DNA of 64,000 nt from Micromonospora_G sp040676775 (GTDB lineage Bacteria > Actinomycetota > Actinomycetes > Mycobacteriales > Micromonosporaceae), in contig NZ_JBFAPP010000002.1 of NCBI RefSeq assembly GCF_040676775.1, positions 424,187 to 488,186 on the forward strand, written 5' to 3'. Shown here piece after piece: positions 25,139 through 33,760 of the stretch (positions within the stretch are counted from its first letter, which is position 1; each line of letters starts with the position of its first letter). A program made the translations under genes and the position numbers. Under the pieces are notes generated by a model, which ran no database searches, was not told the origin of the DNA, and worked only from the letters and a program-made list of their open reading frames with translations.

Positions 25139-26017
25139 TCAGAACGTGTGCTCGGCGCTCGGGAAACCGCCGTCGCGTACCTCGGCGGCGAACTGCCGGG
25201 TGGCGTCGGTGAGCACCCCGGACAGGTCGGCGTAACGCTTGACGAACCGGGGCGCCTTGCCCGTACGCAGACCGGCCATGTCCTGCCAGACCAGCACCTG
25301 GGCGTCGGTGTCCGGGCCGGCGCCGATGCCGATCGTCGGAATTCCCACCTCCGCGGTGACCCGCTTGGCGACCTCGCCCGGCACCATTTCCAGCACCACC
25401 GAGAACGCGCCCGCCTCGGCCACCGCGCGGGCGTCGGCCAACACCTCGTCGGCCGCGTCGCCGCGCCCCTGCACCCGGTAGCCGCCGATGGTGTGCTCGC
25501 TCTGCGGGGTGAAACCGACGTGTCCCATCACCGGGATGCCAGCGGTGGTCAGCGCCTCGATCTGGGCGGCGACCCGACGGCCGCCCTCCAGCTTCACCGC
25601 GTGGCAGCCGCCCTCCTTCATGAACCGCACCGCCGTACGCAGTGCCTGGGTCGGCCCCTCCTCGTACGAGCCGAACGGCAGGTCGGCGACGACGAGTGCG
25701 TACCGGGTGGCCCGTACCACCGCCCGGACCAGCGGCAGCAACTCGTCCACGGTCACCGGCACGGTGGTCTCGTAGCCGAACACGTTGTTCGCCGCCGAGT
25801 CGCCGACCAGCAACACCGGGATGCCGGCCTGGTCGAAGATCGACGCGGTGTACTGGTCGTACGAGGTGAGCATCGCCCACCGGTCGCCGCGCTCGCGGGC
25901 GACGGCCAGATCACGGGTACGGATCCGCCGGCTCGCCGGTCCGCCGTACAGCGCGGTCACCTCGGGTTCCGCCGGTTCGGTCCCTGGCGTCGCGGGCTTG
26001 TTTCCCTGCTCGGACAT
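25139..26017 (-). CDS. panB: 3-methyl-2-oxobutanoate hydroxymethyltransferase
   Basis: First enzyme of pantothenate/CoA synthesis: it adds a hydroxymethyl group from 5,10-methylene-tetrahydrofolate to α-ketoisovalerate to give ketopantoate. The 292-residue length is slightly long because of an N-terminal Pro/Glu-rich extension of about 30 residues. Core motifs are present: MLTSYDQYTASIFDQAGIPVLLVGDS (metal-binding Asp), VADLPFGSYEEGP, AVKLEGG, PVMGHVGFTPQS with its His, and EMVPGEVAKRVT with the catalytic Glu. ATG 26017 follows AAAGGAG. It lies 117 bases downstream of nadE in the same direction, so the two NAD/CoA cofactor genes may be cotranscribed. Confidence 0.95.
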   Translation of the reverse strand: MSEQGNKPATPGTEPAEPEVTALYGGPASRRIRTRDLAVARERGDRWAMLTSYDQYTASIFDQAGIPVLLVGDSAANNVFGYETTVPVTVDELLPLVRAVVRATRYALVVADLPFGSYEEGPTQALRTAVRFMKEGGCHAVKLEGGRRVAAQIEALTTAGIPVMGHVGFTPQSEHTIGGYRVQGRGDAADEVLADARAVAEAGAFSVVLEMVPGEVAKRVTAEVGIPTIGIGAGPDTDAQVLVWQDMAGLRTGKAPRFVKRYADLSGVLTDATRQFAAEVRDGGFPSAEHTF

Positions 26018-26134
26018 GACGACTCCTTTCACCTCGAGGCCGCGCTCGCGGTCCCCGGGTCCACGTCGATCGTCGCACCGTGACGCCGGACTCGGTCAGA
26101 GTGCAGTGGAGGATTTCACACCGCTCGGGCGATT

Positions 26135-28009
26135 TCAGCCGCGCTCCCGCCACCGGTTGGTGATCGGCAGCCGGCGGTCCCGGCCGAACGCCTTGATGGT
26201 GATTTTCGTGCCGGGTGCCGACTGGCGGCGCTTGTACTCGGCGGTATCCACCATTCGCAGCACCCGGTCGAGAATTGCCGGGTCGTGCCCGGCCGCGACG
26301 AGGTCCTCCCGGCCCCGGTCGCCGTCGACATAACCGACCAGGATCGGATCGAGGACCGAATAGTCGGGCAGCGAGTCGCTGTCGAGCTGCCCTGGGCTCA
26401 GTTCCGCGCTCGGCGGTTTCTGGATCGAGTTCTCCGGGATCGGCGGCTGTTCGCCGCGCGCGACCGCGTCCGCGTTGCGCCAGTTCGCCAACTGCCAGAC
26501 CAGCGACTTCCACACGTCCTTGAGCGGGTTGTAACCGCCGACCGAGTCGCCGTAGAGGGTGGAGTAGCCGACCGCCAGCTCACTCTTGTTGCCGGTGGTG
26601 AGGACGAGGTGCCCCTCCTGGTTCGACAGCGCCATCAGGATCACCCCGCGTACGCGGGCCTGGAGGTTCTCCACCGCCAGCCCGGACAGCGACATGTTGG
26701 CCAGGAACCCGTCGACCATCGGCTGGATCGGCTCCACCCGGTAGTCGAGCCCGGTCCGCTTGGCCAGGTCGGCGGCGTCGTCGCGGGAGTGCCCGGAGGA
26801 GTGCTGGCTGGGCAGGGACACCCCGACCACCCGGTCCGGGCCGAGCGCGTCGACCGCGATCGTGGCGACCACCGCCGAGTCGATGCCGCCGGAGAGCCCG
26901 AGCACGATCGACGGGAAACCGTTCTTGTTGACGTAGTCGCGCAGCCCCAGCACCAGCGCCGACCAGACCTCGGCCTCGTCGGCGACCCGTTCGGCGATGC
27001 CGCCCTCGGCCGGTGGTGCGGCGGGGGCGGGCAGGGCGTCGCTGACCGCCACCCGGGCGATCCGCATCGTGGTCCGCCCGTCGCCCGCGGTGTACCTGGT
27101 TCCGGCGGCCACCTCGTCGGTGGTCCCGGTGGCCGTGACGACCTCGTCGGTGGCCCGTTCGGCGGTCGCCGCCGGCAGGTCCAGGTCGTGTACGAGCAGG
27201 TGCTCGACGAACTGCGGGGCGCGGGTCAGCAGGGTGCCGTCGGCGGCGACGACCATCGAGTCACCGTCGAAGACCAGTTCGTCCTGGCCGCCGACCATGT
27301 TGACGTACGCGACCGTGGCGCCCGCCTCGGCGGCCCGGCGCCGGACCAGCGGCAGCCGTACGTCGTCCTTGTTCCGCTCGTACGGCGAGCCGTTGATGTT
27401 GACGACCAGGCCGACCCCGGCCCGGCGGGCGACCGCGAACGGCCCTCCGGCCTGCCACAGGTCCTCGCAGATGGTGAGCCCGACGTCGATCCCGCCGACC
27501 CGGACCACGGTCAGCGTGTCCCCGGGTACGAAGTAGCGGTCCTCGTCGAAGACGCCGTAGTTGGGCAGGTGGTGCTTGAAGTAGGTGGCGGCCACCGTCC
27601 CGCCGTGCAGTACGGCGAGCGCGTTGCGCGGGCCGCGGGTGCGGTGCGGGCCGGTGCCGGAGGTGGCCGGGCCACCGTCGGCGGTTTCGCCGCCTGCGGT
27701 CGACCCGTCGGGGGTCTGCCCGAACTCGTCGGAGTCGAGGTAACCGAGCAGCACCGGTACGGCACCGAGGCCGTCGGCCTGGAGGTCGGCGGCGAGCTGG
27801 CGTAGGGCGGACCGGGAGGCGGTCACGAACGACTTGCGGAACACCAGGTCCTCGACCGGGTAGCCGGTCAGCATCATCTCCGGGAAGACGACGAGCTGCG
27901 CACCGGCGGTCACGGCGGCATGGCTGGTCCGGCGGACCGTCTCGGCGTTGCCGGTCAGGTCTCCGACGGTGGGGTTCACCTGGGCGAGAGCGAGGCGCAG
28001 GGTGGGCAT
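26135..28009 (-). CDS. nadE: Glutamine-dependent NAD+ synthetase
   Basis: A 624-residue two-domain enzyme that makes NAD+ from deamido-NAD using ATP and ammonia released from glutamine. The N-terminal nitrilase-type glutaminase has the triad Glu44 (VVFPEMMLTG), Lys145 (YFKHHLPNYG) and Cys181 (GLTICEDLWQ). The C-terminal synthetase has the ATP-pyrophosphatase loop IVLGLSGGIDSAVVATIAVD and LVLTTGNKSELAVGY. Two spacer inserts rich in Gly/Thr/Ala (~100-122 and ~285-300) are low-complexity and likely surface loops. ATG 28009 is chosen for the family N terminus (PTLRLALAQVNPTVGD); the frame remains open upstream but has no coding character. It is divergent from glnA2. Confidence 0.95.
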   Translation of the reverse strand: MPTLRLALAQVNPTVGDLTGNAETVRRTSHAAVTAGAQLVVFPEMMLTGYPVEDLVFRKSFVTASRSALRQLAADLQADGLGAVPVLLGYLDSDEFGQTPDGSTAGGETADGGPATSGTGPHRTRGPRNALAVLHGGTVAATYFKHHLPNYGVFDEDRYFVPGDTLTVVRVGGIDVGLTICEDLWQAGGPFAVARRAGVGLVVNINGSPYERNKDDVRLPLVRRRAAEAGATVAYVNMVGGQDELVFDGDSMVVAADGTLLTRAPQFVEHLLVHDLDLPAATAERATDEVVTATGTTDEVAAGTRYTAGDGRTTMRIARVAVSDALPAPAAPPAEGGIAERVADEAEVWSALVLGLRDYVNKNGFPSIVLGLSGGIDSAVVATIAVDALGPDRVVGVSLPSQHSSGHSRDDAADLAKRTGLDYRVEPIQPMVDGFLANMSLSGLAVENLQARVRGVILMALSNQEGHLVLTTGNKSELAVGYSTLYGDSVGGYNPLKDVWKSLVWQLANWRNADAVARGEQPPIPENSIQKPPSAELSPGQLDSDSLPDYSVLDPILVGYVDGDRGREDLVAAGHDPAILDRVLRMVDTAEYKRRQSAPGTKITIKAFGRDRRLPITNRWRERG

Positions 28010-28194
28010 GTCCTCATCTTGCCGCGCCACGGTCCGCTCCGCTCCCGCCGGGGGTGTAAAGCAAGGACTGGTGGTCGGCCGTGGTGGGTTTCGCGCGCAG
28101 GGGTGCTGGAAAGGGCTTGTCCTCGTATCTTTGGGATGGAAGGCCATGAACGGGACAGTCACCGTCCCGGCGTACCGCGCGCGACGGAGATCAC

Positions 28195-28210
28195 GTAACG
28201 TCGGCGTAAC
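28195..28210 (+). promoter_or_regulatory. GlnR-box-like site upstream of glnA2
   Basis: GTAAC-n6-GTAAC (28195-28199 and 28206-28210) resembles the actinobacterial GlnR consensus gTnAC-n6-GaAAC. It lies 76 bases before the glnA2 start, between nadE and glnA2. The assignment is by pattern only. Confidence 0.45.
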
Positions 28211-28285
28211 GAGGTCGGGTAAGACTGGTCCGCTAGGTCGGGGGTCGGCTGGCCAGGTCAAGCAGGAGTGTCACGAGGGGTTGAA

Positions 28286-29638
28286 GTGGACCGTCAGCAG
28301 GAGTTTGTGCTCCGCACCCTGGAAGAGCGCGACATCCGGTTCGTCCGGTTGTGGTTCACCGACGTACTCGGCACGCTGAAGAGCGTCTCGGTCGCGCCGG
28401 CCGAACTGGAAGCGGCCTTCGAGGAGGGCATCGGCTTCGACGGTTCCGCCATCGAGGGCTTCGCCCGGGTCTTCGAATCCGACATGGTCGCCATGCCCGA
28501 TCCGACCACTTTCCAGGTGTTCCCGTTCGAGGGCGGGGTCAGCGGCGAGAGCGCCCGGATGTTCTGCGACATCCTGCTGCCCGACGGCACCCCCTCCTGG
28601 GCCGACCCGCGCCACGTCCTGCGCCGCGCGCTGTCCCGGGCCGCCGAGAAGGGCTTTACCTTCTACACCCACCCCGAGATCGAGTTCTTCCTGCTGGAGA
28701 ACGGCCCCAACGACGGCTCGGTGCCGGTCCCGGTCGATGCCGGCGGCTACTTCGAGCACACCACGCACGCCATCGCCCGCGACTTCCGCCGCCAGGCGGT
28801 GCTGTCGCTGGAGCGGATCGGCATCTCGGTCGAGTTCAGCCACCACGAGGTCGCCCCCGGCCAGCAGGAGATAGACCTCCGCTACGCCGACGCGCTCACC
28901 ACCGCCGACAACATCATGACCTTCCGGCACGTGATCAAAGAGGTGGCGCTCTCCACCGGGGTCCAGGCCAGCTTCATGCCGAAGCCCTTCACCGACCAGC
29001 CGGGCAGCGGCATGCACACCCATCTGTCCCTGTTCGAGGGCGAGCGCAACGCCTTCCACGACGGCGGCGACCCGTCGAAGCTCTCCAAGGTCGCCCGCGC
29101 GTTCATCGCCGGGCTGCTGGTGCACGCCCGGGAATACACCGCGGTCACCAACCAGTGGGTCAACTCGTACAAGCGGCTCTTCCCGCAGGCACTGCCGGAC
29201 CGGATCACCGAATCCCCGGCGTACGTCTGCTGGGGTCACCTGAACCGGTCGGCGCTGGTCCGGGTGCCGGCGTACGGCAAGCCGAACTCGGCCCGGGTGG
29301 AGGTTCGGTCGCTGGACTCGGCGACCAACCCGTACCTCGCCTTCGCGGTGCTGCTCGGCGCCGGCCTCAAGGGCATCGAGGAGGGCTACGAGCTGCCGCC
29401 GGGCGCCGAGGACGACGTCTGGTCGCTGTCCAACGCCGAGCGCAAGGCGATGGGGTACGAGGCGCTGCCGGAGAACCTCTCCGAGGCGATCGACGTGATG
29501 GCCGGCTCGGAACTGGTCGCCGAGGTGCTCGGTGAGCACGTCTTCGACTTCTTCCTGCGCAACAAGCGGGCCGAGTGGGAGCAGTACCGCCGCGAGGTCA
29601 CCCCGTACGAGCGTCAGCGCTACCTCGGCGCCCTCTGA
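28286..29638 (+). CDS. glnA2: Glutamine synthetase, GlnA2-like
   Basis: A 450-residue ATP-dependent glutamate–ammonia ligase family protein. The N terminus (DRQQEFVLRTLEERDIRF) matches mycobacterial GlnA2 closely, as do IGFDGSAIEGFARV, ARMFCDILLPDG, the catalytic/metal segments EIEFFLLENG, FSHHEVAPGQQEIDLRY and MHTHLSLFEG, and the end FDFFLRNKRAEWEQYR. In GlnA1 enzymes the adenylylated Tyr lies in a LYELPPEE-type segment; here the aligned segment is DDVWSLSNAE with Trp, so control by the nearby GlnE is not expected. The GTG at 28286 is chosen because GAGGGG precedes it and the protein then begins as GlnA2 does. Relatives may act in polyamine or alternative nitrogen use. Confidence 0.92.
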   Translation: MDRQQEFVLRTLEERDIRFVRLWFTDVLGTLKSVSVAPAELEAAFEEGIGFDGSAIEGFARVFESDMVAMPDPTTFQVFPFEGGVSGESARMFCDILLPDGTPSWADPRHVLRRALSRAAEKGFTFYTHPEIEFFLLENGPNDGSVPVPVDAGGYFEHTTHAIARDFRRQAVLSLERIGISVEFSHHEVAPGQQEIDLRYADALTTADNIMTFRHVIKEVALSTGVQASFMPKPFTDQPGSGMHTHLSLFEGERNAFHDGGDPSKLSKVARAFIAGLLVHAREYTAVTNQWVNSYKRLFPQALPDRITESPAYVCWGHLNRSALVRVPAYGKPNSARVEVRSLDSATNPYLAFAVLLGAGLKGIEEGYELPPGAEDDVWSLSNAERKAMGYEALPENLSEAIDVMAGSELVAEVLGEHVFDFFLRNKRAEWEQYRREVTPYERQRYLGAL

Positions 29639-29650
29639 ACCGAAGCGTCC

Positions 29651-29690
29651 ATCGGCTGGTCCCGGCACATTGCGGGGCCAGCCGATTTTC
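29651..29690 (+). terminator. Intrinsic terminator of glnA2
   Basis: A 14-bp stem (29651-29664 with 29673-29686, one G-U pair), an 8-base loop and then TTTTC directly after the stem; 12 bases after the stop codon. Confidence 0.88.
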
Positions 29691-29925
29691 GTGCGCACCG
29701 AGGCGGTGCCCGGCGGCAGGCATAAGTCCGAAATGGACGGTGCCGCGCGGTGCCGTGCGGCCAGCTCGTGAAGGTCCCGTGAAGATATGGAGCCGTCGAT
29801 GTGGCGACGCGGGCGAGCGACGTGGGAATCAGCCGAATGGCGGACGCAGCGATGTCGATCGTCGCGGATTATTAAGCGGCTGTCGCCGGCCCGAAAACCC
29901 TTCGCGGCTGTCGATCACGTGACCT

Positions 29926-29944
29926 ACTGTCCTTCGAGGACAGT
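29926..29944 (+). promoter_or_regulatory. Dyad upstream of the subtilase start
   Basis: ACTGTCCT-TCG-AGGACAGT is a perfect 8-bp inverted repeat with a 3-base centre, 25 bases before the ATG at 29970. It may be a protein-binding operator or an mRNA leader hairpin; the 332-base gap between glnA2 and this gene otherwise holds only the glnA2 terminator. Confidence 0.5.
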
Positions 29945-29969
29945 TGTCTAGCAACGGGGAGAACAATTT

Positions 29970-32021
29970 ATGGAACGTCGTGGCGTACTGCGCCGCTCCG
30001 CGGTCGTGGGGGTTGCCCTCACCACCGTGACGACCATGCTCTTCGCCGCCACCGGCGGAGCCGCGATGGCCGATCCGGCCAAGCCCACCGATCCGATCCG
30101 GGGAGTGGCGCCCGCCGCACCCCTCGGTGTGGTGAAGGACCGATACATCGTCGTGCTGAAGGACGGCAAGGCGAGCGCCGCCCAGACGCAGGCCACCGCC
30201 GCGACGCTCACCCGGGCGAACGGCGGGACGGTGCGTCGGGTCTACACCGCCGCAATCCGTGGCTACTCCGCGCAGATGACCGAGGCGCAGGCCAAGCAGG
30301 TCGCGAAGAATTCCGACGTCAAGTTGGTCGAGCCGGTCCGCCGTTACTCGAAGAGTGGCACCCAGACCAACCCGCCGTCGTGGGGGCTGGACCGGGTCGA
30401 CCAGGTCACGCCGGTGCAGGACCGTTCGTACACCTACCCGACGTCGACGAGCAACGTCACCGCGTACGTCCTCGACACCGGTGTCTGGATGACCAACCCC
30501 GAGTTCGCCGGTCGGATCCAGTCCGGGCACGACTTCATCGACGACGACAGCGACGCGACCGACTGCCACGGCCACGGTACGCACGTGGCGGGCACCGTCG
30601 GCGGCACCACGTACGGCGTCGCCAAGAACGTGAACCTGGTGGCCGTGCGGGTGCTCGACTGCGCCGGCTGGGGGACGTCCGAGGAGATCGCCGCCGGGGT
30701 CGACTGGGTGACCGCGAACGCGGTCAAGCCGGCCGTCGCGAACATGAGCCTCGGCACCGACGGGCCCGACGCGATCATCGACGCCGCGGTCCAGGCGTCG
30801 ATCGCCTCCGGTGTGACCTACGCGGTCGCGGCCGGCAACGAGGGCAGGAACGCCTGCACGCCGTCGCCGGCCCGGGTGCCCGCGGCGATTACCGTGGGAG
30901 CGACCGACCACCTCGACTTCCGTGCGTTCTTCTCGAACTACGGACCGTGTGTGGACCTGTTCGCTCCGGGCGTCCAAATCCGCTCGGCCGCGCTCGGTGC
31001 GCCCGAGGGTCTGGTCGCGAGCGGCACGTCGATGGCCTCGCCGCACGTGGCGGGCGCGGCGGCGCTGCTGCTGTCGGCGAACCCGACCTGGACGCCGCAG
31101 CAGGTACGTGACGCCATCGTCGCCGGCAGCACCTTCGGCACGGTCCAGGACCTCCAGGGCTCGCCGAACCGCCTGCTGCACGTCGGCGCGCTCGCCCCGG
31201 CACGCGCCAACGTCGGCTTCCGTGCGGTGGCCACCGGTTCGTACGTGACCCCGGGTGCCGGCGGTAGCCAGCAACTGCGGGCCTCGGCCGCCGCGCTCGT
31301 CGCGGCCGACCGGTTCGACCAGGTCGACGCCGGCAACGGGTTCGTCGCCCTGCGGTCGAAGGCCAACGGCCTGTTCGTGCAGGCCGACGCCACCGTTGGT
31401 GGCCGGCTGGTCGCCAACCGTGCCGCGATCGGCGACTGGGAGAAGTTCCAGGTCGTGCAGAGCGCCGACGGCAGCGTGAGCCTGCGGGCGAACGCCACCA
31501 GCGCCTTCGTGACGGCCGACTTCACCGTCGGCGGGGCGATGAGCGCCAACCGGCCCGCCATCGGTGCTTGGGAGAAGTTCGAGTACGTCGCACCGTTCCC
31601 GACGATCGGCATTCGGGCGGCGGTCAACGGCAAGTACGTGGTGGCGGAGAACGGCGGCGCCTCGCCGCTGATCGCCAACCGTGACACGGTCGGCCCGTGG
31701 GAGCGGTTCGAGATCTCCGACTCCGGTGACGGCACCTTCGCCCTGAAGGCCGCTGCCAACGCCAACTACGTGTCGGCGAACGCCGCCGGTGCCAGCCCGC
31801 TGCTCGCCCGCGCAACCGCGGTCTTCGAGTGGGAGAAGTTCTTCGTCCTCGGGTACCCCGCGGATGGCAGCTTCTACCTCAGCGCGATCGTCAACGGGAA
31901 GGCGGTGACGGCGCCGAACGGTGGTGCCTCGGCGCTGATCGCCAGCCGGGCCTACGACGTCGTCGACCCGGAGCCGTACCTCGGTGTCGAGCAGAGGTTC
32001 TACCTCCAGGCCGTCGCCTAG
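29970..32021 (+). CDS. Secreted S8 family serine peptidase (subtilisin-like) with C-terminal fascin-like β-trefoil repeats
   Basis: A 683-residue exported protease. A signal peptide (RRSAVVGVALTTVTTMLFAATGGAAMA) is followed by an inhibitor I9 propeptide (RYIVVLKDGKASAAQTQ... ~50-125) and the subtilase domain with Asp169 (YVLDTGV), His202 (HGHGTHVAG) and Ser354 (SGTSMASPHVAG). After residue ~410 come about five repeats of ~45 residues with the pattern VALRSKANGLFVQAD...LVANR..IGDWEKFQVV. These are fascin/actin-crosslinking-like β-trefoil units, which bind polysaccharide or protein surfaces. The protease should mature by propeptide removal outside the cell. A GGGGAG ribosome site precedes ATG 29970. 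It sits between glnA2 and glnE, which are adjacent in mycobacteria, so the segment looks inserted. Confidence 0.92.
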   Translation: MERRGVLRRSAVVGVALTTVTTMLFAATGGAAMADPAKPTDPIRGVAPAAPLGVVKDRYIVVLKDGKASAAQTQATAATLTRANGGTVRRVYTAAIRGYSAQMTEAQAKQVAKNSDVKLVEPVRRYSKSGTQTNPPSWGLDRVDQVTPVQDRSYTYPTSTSNVTAYVLDTGVWMTNPEFAGRIQSGHDFIDDDSDATDCHGHGTHVAGTVGGTTYGVAKNVNLVAVRVLDCAGWGTSEEIAAGVDWVTANAVKPAVANMSLGTDGPDAIIDAAVQASIASGVTYAVAAGNEGRNACTPSPARVPAAITVGATDHLDFRAFFSNYGPCVDLFAPGVQIRSAALGAPEGLVASGTSMASPHVAGAAALLLSANPTWTPQQVRDAIVAGSTFGTVQDLQGSPNRLLHVGALAPARANVGFRAVATGSYVTPGAGGSQQLRASAAALVAADRFDQVDAGNGFVALRSKANGLFVQADATVGGRLVANRAAIGDWEKFQVVQSADGSVSLRANATSAFVTADFTVGGAMSANRPAIGAWEKFEYVAPFPTIGIRAAVNGKYVVAENGGASPLIANRDTVGPWERFEISDSGDGTFALKAAANANYVSANAAGASPLLARATAVFEWEKFFVLGYPADGSFYLSAIVNGKAVTAPNGGASALIASRAYDVVDPEPYLGVEQRFYLQAVA

Positions 32022-32034
32022 GTCTGCTGATCAG

Positions 32035-32070
32035 GAAGGGTCCGGCTCGCACTGGCGAGCCGGACCCTTC
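32035..32070 (+). terminator. Strong hairpin terminator of the subtilase gene
   Basis: A perfect 16-bp stem (32035-32050 with 32055-32070) with a 4-base ACTG loop, 13 bases after the stop; it can also serve the converging secreted-protein gene. Confidence 0.88.
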
Positions 32071-32095
32071 GTGGTTCACGAACGGGCGTTGCCGG

Positions 32096-32596
32096 TTACT
32101 CGGTCGGGGCGCCCGGGCCACCGCGGCCGTGGCCGCCGAACCCGTTCGGCAGGATGCCGGCGTCGAGGGCGGCCGTGATCGCGTCGGCCTGCTCCTGGGT
32201 GAGTTTGCCGTCCTTGACCGCCTGGGCCAGCCGGTCGGTGATCTTGGCCTGCCAGTCGGCCGGCCGGCCGCCCTTCTGGCCGTCCTGCGGCTTGGCGTCG
32301 GACTTGTGCTGCTCCCGTAGCTTCTCCAGCGCGGCGGTCACCTTGTCACTGGAGATGCCCAGTTCCTTGGCCAGGTCCTCGGCGAAAGCACCCGAGTGTC
32401 CGGGCCGCCCCTGTTGGTCGCCCTGGTCGCCGGGAGCCGGGGCGGCGGGATCCGGTGCGGTGGTCGAGTTCGAGGTCGACGGTGCCGGCGTGGGGTCCTC
32501 GGCGAAAGCGACGGTCGGTACGGCGATCCCCACCGCGAGTACGCCGGCAGCCGCGAGCCCGCCCAGCGCCGTCTTCCTGGAGATGGTCCTGAACAT
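32096..32596 (-). CDS. Secreted hypothetical protein with helical C-terminal domain
   Basis: A 166-residue protein. A clear signal peptide (MFRTISRKTALGGLAAAGV... ending AVPTVAFA) is followed by a Pro/Thr/Ser-rich linker. A helical domain then has a short duplicated pattern: AFAEDLAKELGISSDKVTAAL and AQAVKDGKLTQEQADAITAAL, the second being the common 'DGKLTQEQADAI' type motif found in many actinobacterial exported proteins. The C terminus is Gly-rich (GFGGHGRGGPGAP). ATG 32596 follows GGGGGTTTGC. Function is unknown. It faces the subtilase gene and could be its substrate or simply a cell-wall component (inference). Confidence 0.8.
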   Translation of the reverse strand: MFRTISRKTALGGLAAAGVLAVGIAVPTVAFAEDPTPAPSTSNSTTAPDPAAPAPGDQGDQQGRPGHSGAFAEDLAKELGISSDKVTAALEKLREQHKSDAKPQDGQKGGRPADWQAKITDRLAQAVKDGKLTQEQADAITAALDAGILPNGFGGHGRGGPGAPTE

Positions 32597-32746
32597 GCAA
32601 ACCCCCATGATCGGTGTGTGGTGCACGACCCACCCACCGTCACGTACCGACCTGGACGAACCCCGTGCTGAACCTATGCGCAGCCTGTGAATTAGCCCTG
32701 AAACCCGAATTGTTGGTATAAAACCGGACAGTAAAAAGCCGGGAAC

Positions 32747-33709
32747 TCAGCTCACGGCGGGCGAAACCGTCAAGGTGCCGGCGGTCGTGTCGAGCGTGGC
32801 GGGCGTACCGACGGGGACGGTGAGCTGGCCGTGGCCGTGCCCGATCGGCAGCCCGCCGAGCACCGGCACGCCCAGGTCGCCCAGGCGTTCGGCGATCACG
32901 TCCGCGACACTCACCGCCCAGTCGTCGGCGCAGTTGGTGAACTGGCCCACCGCCACCCCGGCGACCCCGTCCAGGACCCCGGTCCGGCGGAGTTGGGTGA
33001 GCATCCGATCCACCTTGTACGGCGGCTCCTCGACATCCTCGATCAACAGGATCGCCCCGGTCAGGTCCGGCATGTCGCGGGTGCCGAGCGAGGCCAGCAC
33101 CAGGCACAGGTTGCCGCCGATCAGCGGGCCGGTGGCCGTACCGGGGACCAGCACCGGGGCGGTCTCCTCGGTGGGCAGCCGGGTGACCGTGGCCGGCTCG
33201 GTGGTCATCAGCGCGCGGCGCAACGACTCGGCCGAGACCGCCGGGGTGCGCTGGTCCAGCCAGGCGGCTCCCGGACCGTGCACGGTGGCGAGCCGGGCAC
33301 CGCGCCAGAGCGCGAACTGCAACGCGGTGATGTCGGAGAAGCCGGCCACCACCTTCGGGTCGGCGCGTACCGCCGCCATGTCGATCGCGTCGACCATCCG
33401 CTGCGCTCCGTAACCACCACGGGTGCAGAGCACACCGCGTACGTCCGGGTCGGCGAAGGCGGCGTTCATGTCGGCGGCCCGCAGCTCGTCGGAGCCGGCC
33501 AGGTAACCCTGTCGGGCGTACGCGTTCGGTGCCAGCACCGGCCGCAGTCCCCAGCCGGTGAGCAGTTCCAGCCCCCGGGCCACCCGCTCCGGCTTGGTCG
33601 GACCGGACGGCGAGACCAGCATCACCTGGTCGCCGGGGCGCAACGCGGGCGGGCGTACGGGCGACGCCTGGGCCAGCGGGACGGCGGTCACGGGTCGGAC
33701 ATCGGTCAT
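32747..33709 (-). CDS. LD-carboxypeptidase (peptidase family S66)
   Basis: A 320-residue cytosolic enzyme of peptidoglycan recycling that removes the terminal D-Ala from L,D-linked tetrapeptides. The family landmarks are CTRGGYGAQR (~96-104), the nucleophile Ser125 in VVAGFSDITAL, Glu224 in LLIEDVEEPPYKVDRM, and the His pair around 291-293 in PIGHGHGQLTVPVG. The N-terminal segment RPGDQVMLVSPSGP is also typical. ATG 33709 is chosen as it directly precedes the conserved N terminus; upstream sequence overlaps the divergent amidotransferase promoter. Some homologues give microcin C7 immunity (MccF type), which I cannot exclude. Confidence 0.9.
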   Translation of the reverse strand: MTDVRPVTAVPLAQASPVRPPALRPGDQVMLVSPSGPTKPERVARGLELLTGWGLRPVLAPNAYARQGYLAGSDELRAADMNAAFADPDVRGVLCTRGGYGAQRMVDAIDMAAVRADPKVVAGFSDITALQFALWRGARLATVHGPGAAWLDQRTPAVSAESLRRALMTTEPATVTRLPTEETAPVLVPGTATGPLIGGNLCLVLASLGTRDMPDLTGAILLIEDVEEPPYKVDRMLTQLRRTGVLDGVAGVAVGQFTNCADDWAVSVADVIAERLGDLGVPVLGGLPIGHGHGQLTVPVGTPATLDTTAGTLTVSPAVS

Positions 33710-33760
33710 GGGGTGCCAGCCTATCCGGATCACCGTGGGCCACCGGATAGCCTCGACGTC

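Noticed and set aside
28271..29698. Long open frame on the minus strand opposite glnA2
   Set aside because: It mirrors a well-conserved glutamine synthetase gene, has the Val/Gly/Arg/Asp-rich composition of antisense high-GC frames, and shows no family motif.
33407..33424. Ala after GGYG in the LD-carboxypeptidase as a lost catalytic Ser
   Set aside because: The nucleophile of family S66 is the Ser in the GFSD segment, which is present as Ser125; the residue after GGYG varies.
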